Of a stretch of 64,000 nt of DNA, positions 53,584 through 62,242 are shown one piece after another. The stretch comes from Streptomyces sp. ISL-1. GTDB taxonomy: Bacteria; Actinomycetota; Actinomycetes; Streptomycetales; Streptomycetaceae. Both the position numbers and the translations under genes were made by a program. Where the stretch lies: the NCBI RefSeq assembly GCF_018614585.1, contig NZ_JAGGOI010000004.1, positions 1 through 64,000 on the forward strand, read 5' to 3'. The number at the start of each line of letters is the position of its first letter. Position 1 is the stretch's first letter. Below the pieces are notes generated by a model, which saw only the letters and a program-made list of their open reading frames with translations, searched no databases and was not told the DNA's origin.

Positions 53584-53985
53584 CTACCAGCCACGGCGGC
53601 TCGCGAGTTCGGGGCGCTTGAGCAGGGTCACCAGATCGCGGCGCAACTGCCGGTCCTGGTCGGTCTCCACGGCCGTGTCGAGCTGGACGGTGTCCACTCC
53701 GGCCGTCCGGAGGAGGCCGATCCGTTCGGCGACGGTCTCTGGAGAGCCGACGTAGGCCCCGGCGATCGAGCGGCGTACGTAGGCGGCGACCTGCGCCCGA
53801 CCCTGGTCGGGGTCGGCCCGGCCGCGCTCCCTGTCTCGATCGAGCTGGACGGCTTCGGTCCAGCGAGCGCTGTCGGCGCCGGAGGTCAGACGCAGAGCGT
53901 CCCGCGTGATCCGGCGGGCCCGCGCCTCGGCCTCTTCGTCGCTCGCGTCGAGTACGACCGTGATGTGACGCCATGTGATCCTGCT
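53584..53985 (-). pseudogene. Luciferase-like (LLM) flavin monooxygenase, 3' fragment
   Basis: The minus-strand frame keeps about 130 C-terminal residues (HITVVLDASDEEAEARARR ... AYVGSPETVAERIGLLR ... VDTVQLDT) and a native stop at 53584-53586. The pattern of a conserved GSPETVAERI segment followed by GVD is typical of the LLM/F420-type family. The N-terminal two thirds of the barrel are missing. The break abuts the broken 5' end of the divergent LuxR gene. Confidence 0.7.
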
Positions 53986-54477
53986 CGGGCCGGGGGCAAC
54001 GCTCAGCGACGATCTGGCGACGGTCGTACGGCTCCGGGGCCCACAAGGCACCCCGCACGCACGGGTGTTGCTGCTGCGCCGGGCCGAGAGCACAGCGGAG
54101 GCCAGCCGGATCCTGCTGGCAGGGGCGAGCGGCTGCTTCCCGCTCGACCTGCCCGAGGACCGGATCATCCGCGCCGTCTCGCTGGCCGCGGCGGGCGGCT
54201 CGGTGTTTCTGCCCGCTCCCCCGCCGGCCCGGATCCACCCGGCCAGCCTGGCGGGTCACGCCGCCGAGCCGTCGCCGCAGCACTGCGATCTCACGGAACG
54301 GGAGCGCGAGGTGCTGGTGCAGCTCGGCCGGGGTCTGAGCAACGCCGAGATAGAGCGTGAACTGGCGCTCGCCGAGGCGACCGTGAAGAAGCACCTCACG
54401 CAGGCGATGCGCAAGATCGGCCAGTCCGACCGGCTGCGGCCGCGCTGTACGCACACCGCCACGGGCTGGCGGGCTGA
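53975..54477 (+). pseudogene. NarL/FixJ-type response regulator, 5'-truncated and frameshifted
   Basis: The remaining part begins within the receiver domain (VILLG where VVLLD is expected). It retains RILLAGASGCFPLDLPEDRI and a clear LuxR helix-turn-helix (LTEREREVLVQLGRGLSNAE, then ATVKKHLTQAMRKIG). Near 54438 one base appears to be missing. In the shifted frame the native end AALYAHRHGLAG and its stop at 54475-54477 can be read. The first ~50 residues are lost. Confidence 0.7.
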
Positions 54478-55065
54478 GAGCACCGGCGTTGGGCGGGCAC
54501 CCCTGGGCGGGTGCCCGCCCCATGCATGCCCGGCTACCGATGCGGCGGACGGGACAGTTGGCTACCCGGCGCGCGACACGGCGCCCCCGGCAGGTGCCTG
54601 TCCAGCATGTGGTCCCCGACGGACGACCTTCGGAGCAGTCGCGCTCACCGTTGGTCGCCGGTGCCGTCGCCCTTCGGGGCTTCTGGGCGGGTCACCGCGC
54701 TGCCTAGCGTTGTCCCACTGACGCGACCACAGCGGTCCGTCTCACTTCCCGCCGAAGGAGTCCCCCATGAGCGACGGGCCCGAGTCCTCCGAGCAGCCCC
54801 TCGCGTGTGCTCCGCGTACCGCTCTCCTGGCCGCGGACCTCCCGGACGACCGTCGTCCGCCCGAACCCGCCCGCTCTCCCTACCGGACCATGACAGAGCC
54901 CGAGCGTTCCGCCCTGTGGCGTAAGGGCTCCACATCTTCAGATACGGCTTCAGCTCGTCCGGCGTCGGATCATGCGGAACCAGCATCATGGGAGGCCGCG
55001 TCAACGGGTCGATCCTCTGCACATAGCCACGTGCCCACGGGCGCCGGGCCGGGCCGGCGGGTGGG
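54478..55065. other. Region without an intact gene
   Basis: On the minus strand about 54893-55040 the frame reads YVQRIDPLTRPPMMLVPHDP and DELKPYLKMWSPYATGR. This looks like a genuine protein fragment of a family I cannot name, with no start or stop of its own. The rest contains no supported feature. Confidence 0.4.
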
Positions 55066-55737
55066 GTGCTCCCCGCCCGCAGTCGCCCCCACGACGTTGA
55101 GGAGAAGACGTTCATCGCCGCCGACCTGTCCACCGCCCAGGGCGCCGCCCACGTCGTCGCCGAGGTGGACGCCCGCATGGGAGGCGTCGACATCCTGGTC
55201 AACACCCTCGGCGGCTCCGAGGCACCGGCCGGAGGGTTCGCGGCGCTCGGCGAGGATGACTGGGCCAGGGAACTGAACACGAACCTGCTGGCCGCCGTCC
55301 GCCTGGACCGCGCCCTCCTGCCGGACATGATCACCATGGGCAAGGGGGTGATCGTGCATGTCACCTCGATCCAGCGCCGCATGCCGCTGTGGAACGGGAC
55401 CCTGGCCTACGCCGCCGCCAAGGCCGCCCTGACCACCTACAGCAAGGGCCTGGCCAACGAGGTCGCCCCGCACGGTGTCCGCGTCAACACCGTCTCCCCC
55501 GGCTTCGTCCAGACGTCAGCCGCCGACAACCTCGTCGCCCGGATCGCCCACGACTCAGGCATCACCCGGGAAGCGGCGCTGGCTCAGCTCATGGACTCGC
55601 TGGGAGGCATCCCCCTCGGCCGCCCCAACCGGCCCGAGGAAGTCGCCGAACTCGTCGCCTTCCTCGTCTCCGACCGCGCCTCGTCCATCGTCGGCGCCGA
55701 GCACGTCATCGACGGCGGCACCACCCCCACCGTCTGA
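55066..55737 (+). pseudogene. SDR-family oxidoreductase lacking the cofactor-binding N-terminus
   Basis: It keeps the central and C-terminal SDR features: [12 protein letters not shown] (NNAG-like), the catalytic Ser in [11 protein letters not shown], the Tyr/Lys in [18 protein letters not shown], and a normal ending [13 protein letters not shown]. The first ~60 residues with the TGxxxGxG Rossmann motif are absent; homology begins near 55090 ([10 protein letters not shown]). The ATG at 55066 lies in non-homologous sequence. The protein is unlikely to bind NAD(P), so I treat it as broken, although it may still be translated. Confidence 0.7.
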
Positions 55738-55750
55738 ACCCGTCACCACC

Positions 55751-56123
55751 ATGAGGACCGTCATGCACGACAACCAGCCCCAGACCATCACCCCGGACGC
55801 CCTGCCCGAGGTGATCACCCGCTTACTTGAAGGCGCACCACGCCCACGACACCCCCACAGCGGTCACGGCGTTCACCGGAGACGCCATGGTGATCGACGA
55901 CGGCGGCACCTACGAGGGCACCGCGGCGATCGAGGGGTGGCTGGACCGAGCCGCCACCGAATTCACCTACACCATCCGCCTCACCGACGCCCAGCAGACC
56001 GACACGACCCACTACCTCGCCACCCACCACCTCGAAGGCAACTTCCCCGGCGGCACCATCGACCTGCGCTATCAGTTCACACTCCGCGACGACCTCATCG
56101 AACGCCTCGTCATTGAACCTTGA
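55751..56123 (+). pseudogene. SnoaL/NTF2-like protein with a one-base frameshift
   Basis: Start MRTVMHDNQPQTITPDALPE is in one frame, and KAHHAHDTPTAVTAFTGDAM onward is in another. An extra T at about 55823-55824 (GCTTACTTG for GCTACTTG) separates them. When corrected, the product is about 123 aa with the cone-shaped NTF2/SnoaL pattern (FTGDAMVIDDGGTYEG, AAIEGWLD). It follows the truncated SDR by 13 nt, a common pairing. It could be a genuine pseudogene or a sequencing error. Confidence 0.7.
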
Positions 56124-56338
56124 GTCCACTCCTTCGCCACTTGTTGTCCCTTACGCAATGAGTTGCGCTCACCCAGGACCGCCGGGCCCCTACGGACGCG
56201 GTGTGCGGTTGGCTAATCCGGGGGGACCATGGAAGCCGAAGCACTCACCAGATAAGGGGGCAGCCCACAGATAAGTGGACGGGCCACGGACCGCAGCGGG
56301 GTGACAGCCCAGGTCCGGCAAGGGGAAGGAGCGCCCGC

Positions 56339-58435
56339 GTGAGCGCAGCCGATGGGAGACCGGCCGACGCCGGTCAGCCGGAGGGACGGTCGTCGCAGCC
56401 GAGCGGGCTGATGGACATCCTCGGTGTCGCCGCGGTGCTGCTGGATGCCGATGGGCGCATCGTCTTGTGGAGTCCGCAGGCTGAGGAGCTGTACGGCTAC
56501 ACCGCCGAAGAGGCGCTCGGGCAGTACGCGGCGTCACTGCTCGTCCACGAACAGCACTGGGAACTGATGATCAAGCTGTTCGCCCACGTCATGGGGACCG
56601 GTGAGAGCTGGGCCGGAGCGTTCCCCATCCGGCACAAGGACGGCAGTACTCGCCTGGTGGAGTTCCGCAACATGCGGCTGCTGGACGACCGCGGCGACTT
56701 CTATGCACTCGGGCTCGCCACCGACGAGCCGACGTTGCGTGAGCTGGAGCGGGATGTCGCGCTGTCCACCCGGCTGGTCTCCCAGTCCCCCATTGGGCTG
56801 GCCATCCTCGACACCGATCTGCGGTACGTGGCCGTCAATCCCGCCCTGGAGCGGATGCACGGCATCCCCGCGAAGGATCACCTCGGCCGGCACTACCGCG
56901 AGATCATGACTTCCGCGAAGTTCGAGGTGCCCGAGTCGGCGATGCGGCAGGTCCTGACGACCGGGATCCCCATGGTCGACCAGTCCACTGTCGTCGGTCA
57001 TACCCCTGCCGACCCGGACAAGCACGCCTGGTCGATCTCGCTGTACCGGCTGGAGGACCCCCAGGGGCGTGTGCTCGGGGTGGCCGACCTGGTGGTGGAT
57101 GTCACCGACCGGTATCAGGCAGCCATGGAGGCTGCTGAGGCCCGGCGGCGCCTGGCCCTGATCGCCAACGGCTCCGCGCGCATCGGCACCACCCTGGAGG
57201 TGGGACAGACCGCCCGGGAGCTGGCCGAGGTCACCGTGCCCGAGCTCGCTGACGTGGTCACGGTCGACGTGCTCGACTCCGCCCTGGACGAGTACCGCCC
57301 TGCCCCCCGCGACGGCCCCGCGGTCTTTCGCGCCCTCGCGGTAAAGGCGGCCTACTCCACCGTAGCCGTCCAGGCCGTCGATCCACCCGGCCAGACCGCC
57401 GCCTACGACGCCGACCGTCTGGCCACCCAATGCGTACGCACCGGCCGCCCGATCCTGATCTCCCATGTGGATGACGACGATCTGACGCGCATCGCCCGCG
57501 ACGACCACGCTGCCACTCTGCTGGCCCGCGCCGGCATGCACTCCTACATGCTGGTCCCGCTCACTGCCCGCGGCCACATCCTCGGCTTCCTGGGGCTCAC
57601 CCGTGCCCGCGACCCGCTGCCGTTCGACGAGGACGACCTCGCCCTCGCCGCTGAGCTGGGCTCCCGCGCCGCCGTGTGCATCGACAACGCCCTCTCGCAC
57701 CAGAGCATGCGCAACGCCGCGGAGATCCTGCAGCGCAGCCTGCTTCCGGACCACCCGCGCCACCTTCCCGGTCTGCAGATCGCCTCCCGGTACCGGCCTG
57801 CACAGGCCACCTACGAGGTCGGCGGCGACTGGTACGACGTTCTCCCGCTCGACGGCGACAAAACCGCACTCGTCGTGGGCGACGTCATGGGCAGCGGCAT
57901 CGACGCGGCCGCCACCATGGGCCGCCTGCGCACCGCCACCAGCGCCTTCGCCGACCTCGACCTCGACCCCGCCCAAGTCCTCCAGCACCTCGACAAGATC
58001 ACCTCAGGGCTGGAGAACTACATCGCCACCTGCCTCTACGCCGCCTACGACCCACACCGCGCCGAATGCCACATTGCCAACGCCGGCCACTTGCCTCCCG
58101 CCCTCGTGCGCACTGGCCAGCATCCCGAACTGCTCGACCTGCCCACGGGCACTCCGCTCGGCGTCGGAGGCGTCCCCTTCGAAACCACCAACTTCAGCCT
58201 CGCCCCCGGCGACCAGCTGGTTCTGTACACCGACGGCCTGGTCGAAACCCGCGACCACCCCATCGACGAACGTCTCGATAACCTCCTCCACCTGCTCGAC
58301 AGGCCCGACCGCTCTCTGGAGGAAACCTGCGACCGGCTCCTTCACGAACTCCGGCGTCCCGACGACCCCGATGACGTCGCCCTGCTCATCGCCCGCGCAC
58401 AGCCCTTCACGCCCGACTCTGAACATTTTGGATGA
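56339..58435 (+). CDS. SpoIIE-type PP2C phosphatase with two PAS domains and a GAF domain
   Basis: A 698-aa soluble signalling protein. PAS1 is at about residues 25-140 (GVAAVLLDADGRIVLWS) and PAS2 at about 150-265 (SPIGLAILDTDLRYVAVNPA). A GAF domain lies at about 285-450 and the PP2C/SpoIIE phosphatase at about 475-690. The metal-binding sequences are GGDWYDV, VGDVMGSG and LYTDGLVE, and the C-terminus has DDVALLIAR. Such proteins dephosphorylate anti-anti-sigma factors in the partner-switching control of sigma factors. GTG 56339 follows AAGGGGAAGGAG; the open frame from 56201 is not preferred. No cognate anti-sigma gene is adjacent. The gene is intact in a region of decay. Confidence 0.88.
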   Translation: MSAADGRPADAGQPEGRSSQPSGLMDILGVAAVLLDADGRIVLWSPQAEELYGYTAEEALGQYAASLLVHEQHWELMIKLFAHVMGTGESWAGAFPIRHKDGSTRLVEFRNMRLLDDRGDFYALGLATDEPTLRELERDVALSTRLVSQSPIGLAILDTDLRYVAVNPALERMHGIPAKDHLGRHYREIMTSAKFEVPESAMRQVLTTGIPMVDQSTVVGHTPADPDKHAWSISLYRLEDPQGRVLGVADLVVDVTDRYQAAMEAAEARRRLALIANGSARIGTTLEVGQTARELAEVTVPELADVVTVDVLDSALDEYRPAPRDGPAVFRALAVKAAYSTVAVQAVDPPGQTAAYDADRLATQCVRTGRPILISHVDDDDLTRIARDDHAATLLARAGMHSYMLVPLTARGHILGFLGLTRARDPLPFDEDDLALAAELGSRAAVCIDNALSHQSMRNAAEILQRSLLPDHPRHLPGLQIASRYRPAQATYEVGGDWYDVLPLDGDKTALVVGDVMGSGIDAAATMGRLRTATSAFADLDLDPAQVLQHLDKITSGLENYIATCLYAAYDPHRAECHIANAGHLPPALVRTGQHPELLDLPTGTPLGVGGVPFETTNFSLAPGDQLVLYTDGLVETRDHPIDERLDNLLHLLDRPDRSLEETCDRLLHELRRPDDPDDVALLIARAQPFTPDSEHFG

Positions 58436-58737
58436 CTGGAGGGATGGGTGAGATCAGACGCACTGGCCGGAGCTGGCGCTCGATCCGCCTCGTCTGACAG
58501 TGCTCTCGGCCAGCCGTCCGGCAGAAACGACCCGATCAGAAAACGGCCCGGTCCAGCTGGTCGCCACACTGATCATCGGTGCGGGGGCGCCAGCCGTTGG
58601 ATCCTGCCGTGGCGGCGCACCGTCGGGTTCTGCAGGAAGCACGGCTGTCACTCGTCGACGACGTCGTCCGTCTCACCGTCGGTGCCGTCGTCAACGTCTG
58701 ACAGTGCCAGCCGGCCACCCAGCCGGACGAGAGCGTC

Positions 58738-58905
58738 GGCGACTGGGCCTGGTACCCGCTCGACCAGCTGCCCGACGGCCTGTTCGTGTGCTGCGTCAAG
58801 ATCCTCACCGCATGGCGCCCCGACCTGCCCATCGACCACACTCCCGCGAGTTTCACCCCCTACGTCCATCGGACGACAGCCACGGCAAGTCAAAGACTCA
58901 AGTGA
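58738..58905 (+). pseudogene. NUDIX hydrolase 3' fragment
   Basis: 55 codons from 58738 to a native-looking TGA at 58903-58905 read [20 protein letters not shown] and then [18 protein letters not shown]. This is the typical C-terminal end of actinomycete NUDIX proteins. The NUDIX box (GX5EX7REUXEEXGU) is missing and the upstream sequence is interrupted by a stop at about 58699. Confidence 0.6.
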
Positions 58906-58911
58906 GAGCGC

Positions 58912-59072
58912 CTACGCCAGCTGGTACAGGTACGCCGCCATCAAGTGCCCAGTGATCAAGCCGGAGCCGCCAGGACATCGCCGAGAACCGCCTGTTCCTC
59001 TGCGACATCACGGCCCGCACCCTCCACCAGGGCATGGTCCTACTGGGTATCAGGACACCCGAGCGTCTCTGA
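58912..59072 (+). pseudogene. Arginyl-tRNA synthetase (ArgS) 3' fragment, frameshifted
   Basis: The frame shows [10 protein letters not shown], then after a one-base shift [20 protein letters not shown] and [10 protein letters not shown] followed by TGA at 59070-59072. This matches the end of the DALR anticodon-binding domain of ArgS. The rest of the gene is absent. It lies immediately before the promoter region of the last operon, and the housekeeping argS would be elsewhere. Confidence 0.6.
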
Positions 59073-59206
59073 CGACCGCGCGGCGGCAAGCTCCCCGGGC
59101 GGGCAGCTCACTTCACGCTCGTTGCCGCCGGTTTTCCCACTCGACCATGCAACGGCGCTCACCCTGTTACCTTTTGAGACCCAATGGTCATCGAGGGGGA
59201 CTGCGG
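59073..59206. promoter_or_regulatory. Upstream region of the 59-64 kb operon
   Basis: 134 nt with locally lower GC and a GAGGGGGA ribosome-binding site at 59193-59200 before ATG 59207. A promoter is expected here, but no clear -10/-35 pair was chosen. Confidence 0.4.
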
Positions 59207-60451
59207 ATGTCCGGGGGACGGACGACGCGGCGAAGTTCGTCATGCGTCGTGTTCGATGTGGGGTTGGCGCCGGAGCACCTGCCCGCGGAATGGGCCGAAG
59301 GTCCGCTGCCCGCGTTACTCACCGACGGGTCGGCCGCCGACCGTGACCGGCGTCTGACGTACTTTGAACCCCGCGTCGGCGAGTCCCTGTTCGGCACCCC
59401 GGCCCACCCGTCCCGCTGGCACCTGCGCCGCCCGGCCGACGCGGACGAACCCGCCGTGGAGGCCATGGAGTTACTCCGCGTGCCCGCCGTCGCCGGTCTG
59501 CGGGAACATGACGCGGGCCTCTGCGTCCTGCACGTCCACCTGGGCGACGACCCGCCGACCGAGCTGGCTGCCCTCGCCGCCCTCCCCACCGACCACGCCC
59601 GTCTGGCGAAGCTCCTACCGAGGGGCGTACGGGTAGCCGACGAGGCGAGCCGCGCCTGGACCCTGGCGCATGTGACGTTCCCGCAGGGTCCGCCGCCTGC
59701 GGTGATGCCCGCCGCGTACGCGTCCTGGGGGACGCACGACCAGTGGCTGTGGCTGCTGGCCTCCCGCAGCCCCCTGGACCGCTTCGCCCCCGACCCCCAG
59801 GACACCGGGCTGTTCGCCGGGCGGGTGCGGTTCTCCGCCGACTGGCAGGCGCTGGTCCTGCGGGACGGGGCCGCGTTCGTCGGTCTCTCCCCGGACCCGG
59901 GCGGCGACCGGACGTTCCACGCCACCGCCGCGCACCACGTCCACACCCTTTATCTCGACGTGTTCCTGCTGGGCCGGCTCCAGCACCTGGGCGCCAACTC
60001 CCTCGCCAACACGGTCTCCGCGCTGACCGCGCGCGAGTCCGACGCGCAGCGGCTGCTCCAGCTCGAAGGCCGCCTGATCGAGCTGCGCCGGGCCTTATGG
60101 TCGTCCCACATCACCTCCCGGGGCAAGGCCAACGAACTGCTCGAACGCTTCCAGGAACAGCACCGCCTGGACCAGCTGCTGGCACACACCGGAACCGGCC
60201 TCGCCGAGACGGCCCGCTATGTGGAGGCGGCCCGCTCCCGCCGGATCTCCGTCGCGCTGGGGCTGCTGTCGGCGGTGGGACTGCCGTTCGGCATGGCGTA
60301 CGCGGCCGGGGCGCTGTGGGGCACGCCGGGACCCTGGACGCTGCTGGTCACCACCATCGTGGCGCTGCTGCTCACGGTCGCGGCGTTCGTACTGCTCCCG
60401 CCGCTGCGAGGGCTCGTGTCCGACACGGTGTGGGACAGGGCGGAGGACTGA
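59207..60451 (+). CDS. Uncharacterised protein with two C-terminal membrane helices, 414 aa; three TTA codons
   Basis: Not assigned to a family. Residues 1-230 are a soluble alpha/beta region. Residues about 240-345 are long helices (LLQLEGRLIELRRALW, ELLERFQEQHRLDQLLAH). Two membrane helices lie at about 347-372 (ISVALGLLSAVGLPFGMAYA) and 377-398. This long-helix plus two-TM ending resembles the tail of CorA-type proteins, but the GMN motif is absent, so a magnesium channel is not claimed. TTA codons occur at residues 37, 89 and 297, rare in this genome type and a mark of bldA control. ATG 59207 has GAGGGGGA upstream. It is the first gene of a tight operon, 3 nt before the next. Confidence 0.75.
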   Translation: MSGGRTTRRSSSCVVFDVGLAPEHLPAEWAEGPLPALLTDGSAADRDRRLTYFEPRVGESLFGTPAHPSRWHLRRPADADEPAVEAMELLRVPAVAGLREHDAGLCVLHVHLGDDPPTELAALAALPTDHARLAKLLPRGVRVADEASRAWTLAHVTFPQGPPPAVMPAAYASWGTHDQWLWLLASRSPLDRFAPDPQDTGLFAGRVRFSADWQALVLRDGAAFVGLSPDPGGDRTFHATAAHHVHTLYLDVFLLGRLQHLGANSLANTVSALTARESDAQRLLQLEGRLIELRRALWSSHITSRGKANELLERFQEQHRLDQLLAHTGTGLAETARYVEAARSRRISVALGLLSAVGLPFGMAYAAGALWGTPGPWTLLVTTIVALLLTVAAFVLLPPLRGLVSDTVWDRAED

Positions 60452-60454
60452 ACG

Positions 60455-62242
60455 ATGGCCCTGGTGGCGCTCTACCGTTCCGCTCCGCTCAGGCAGCGGA
60501 TCGCCAAGGGATATAGCGTGTACGTCCCCGATCCCGGCCCCGGCCGGGGCGCCGCGGACCTGGTCACCGCACTGCTGGCCAACCCGCCGCTGCTCCCCGC
60601 CGGCCCGTCCGAGCAGCCGTACGCCCTGCGGGGCAGCGCGCGCACCCGCGGTGCGCTGTGGATCGACACCGGCCGCGTCTCGCTGCACGACCCGGCGGCC
60701 CGCGCACACGCGGCCGAAGCCCTGGCCGCGTCCGTGGCCCAGGTGGCCGCCGACGTCCGCCACCGCGGCGGCCTGCTGCTCCCCACGGGCTGGCAGCAGC
60801 AGCCCGACCCGGTCGCCGGGCTCTGCGCCGACCTGCACTCCGCCGAGGTGCTGAACCCGGTCCAGCGCGAGGTGTTCACCAATCTTGTACGGGAGCACAC
60901 CGCACCTCTCATCGCCCTGACCGGCCGCCAGCTGTACGGCCCCAGCGGCGTCGCACCCGGTGGCTCGGCTCGCCTGTCACGCTCGTTCGACCAAGTCAGC
61001 GCCCGCTATCTGGACTCGTGCGCGCCGGAGCACCTGGAGCGGGTGCGCACCAGACTGCGCCAGGAGGAGCGGGTCGGCCGTCTGGAGGTCATGGACGTCA
61101 GCCCGCTCGGGGTGCCGGAGGTGGACGCCGGCGGGGATGTCACGGTGCGGCTGTTCGACGCCCAGGTCACCGTCGCCAGCGCTCTGGCTCACGCACTGCT
61201 CGTGCAGGCCCTGTCCATGTGGTCGCGTGACCTGGAGCGCACGGGACGGCGGGTGCGTCAGATGCCGCAGCCCCTGGTCGAGCAGAACCGCGCCCGGGCC
61301 ATCGCCCACGGCCTGGCCGCCGAACTCCCAGTCGACCAGGGCAGGCGCGTCGAAGGGCCGCCCAAAACGCAGCCCGCCGGCCGTGCGGTGCGCGCGCTGG
61401 TGTCCGAACTGATGCCGCACTTACGTCAGCTGGACGCGACGGCCGACGAACTGGCCCCCCTGTTCCTCGGCGTGGAGCTGGCCGAGTCGGCGGCCACCTC
61501 CGGCTTTGTACGCAACGAGAACGACCTGCTGGCCCACTGGCACACCGACGACCGGACCGCCCTGGCGCCCGAACGCCTCGCCCAGGGCCTGGCCACCCCG
61601 GACTGGCTGACAGCGGACCACCTCAGTGCGACCAACAGGTCCCTCGCCCCCGGTAGTTGGGCGGCGGCCCGTATCTGGCTCACGGACCGCGTCACGGGGC
61701 CCGCGCCGCAGCCGGACCGGAACCATGAGGCGCAGCAGAAGCGGAAGCCGGAGCCCCGCCGGAAGCCCGACCGTCCGGCGCCCCTCACCGCCGACCAACT
61801 CCTCGACCGTCTCGCCAAGCCGGACATTCCCGCGCCCGAGATCCTGGACGCCCTCCGCTCCTACTGCCGCACCGGCGGCGCCCTCGACCTCACCCGCCCA
61901 CTGCGTTCCCGCGGCCGGGACGAGGCGCGGGCATTGCGCCGGGTGCTGCGGCCGCGCGCCGGGCAGCGGGTGCGGTACGAGGAGCCGCCGGCGTCGTGGG
62001 AGGACGCCACAGCAACCCGTGCCCTCCGCGCCGCGGGCGAGCAGGGGGTGGCGCTGATGCACTGGGACCTGCCCGCGCAGGACCGCGCCCGGGTGCGCGA
62101 GGCGCTGCGCAGGATGGGCCGGGCGCCCGGCGGCGTACGGGCCGTCCTGCTGACCGACGCGACTTACACCGCCCGCGAGGACGAGAAGCGCGGCACGGTC
62201 GAGGTGCTGCTCGTGGCTCCGCGTGAGGAGGCCGACCGATGA
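60455..62242 (+). CDS. Uncharacterised 595-aa soluble protein in the same operon
   Basis: No family recognised. Residues 1-290 are alpha/beta with segments YSVYVPDPGPG, GALWIDTGRVSL and EQNRARAIAHGLAAEL. The last vaguely recalls the ENRWRAARHGL helix of carboxylate-amine ligases of the GCS2/glutamine-synthetase-like group, but the metal-binding Glu motifs are not seen. A highly basic Pro/Lys/Arg linker lies near 415-435. A C-terminal domain (about 440-595) ends in a strand-rich region. A TTA codon is at residue 323. It starts 3 nt after gene 1 and overlaps gene 3 by 4 nt, so it is translationally coupled. Confidence 0.7.
   Translation: MALVALYRSAPLRQRIAKGYSVYVPDPGPGRGAADLVTALLANPPLLPAGPSEQPYALRGSARTRGALWIDTGRVSLHDPAARAHAAEALAASVAQVAADVRHRGGLLLPTGWQQQPDPVAGLCADLHSAEVLNPVQREVFTNLVREHTAPLIALTGRQLYGPSGVAPGGSARLSRSFDQVSARYLDSCAPEHLERVRTRLRQEERVGRLEVMDVSPLGVPEVDAGGDVTVRLFDAQVTVASALAHALLVQALSMWSRDLERTGRRVRQMPQPLVEQNRARAIAHGLAAELPVDQGRRVEGPPKTQPAGRAVRALVSELMPHLRQLDATADELAPLFLGVELAESAATSGFVRNENDLLAHWHTDDRTALAPERLAQGLATPDWLTADHLSATNRSLAPGSWAAARIWLTDRVTGPAPQPDRNHEAQQKRKPEPRRKPDRPAPLTADQLLDRLAKPDIPAPEILDALRSYCRTGGALDLTRPLRSRGRDEARALRRVLRPRAGQRVRYEEPPASWEDATATRALRAAGEQGVALMHWDLPAQDRARVREALRRMGRAPGGVRAVLLTDATYTAREDEKRGTVEVLLVAPREEADR

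Noticed and set aside
58448..59206. Upstream coding extension of the two-TM gene
   Set aside because: The frame is open by chance over NUDIX and argS remnants read in other frames; GAGGGGGA before ATG 59207 marks the start.
59207..60451. CorA-type magnesium transporter
   Set aside because: The long helices plus two C-terminal TMs look similar, but the GMN selectivity motif is absent and the N-terminal region does not match.
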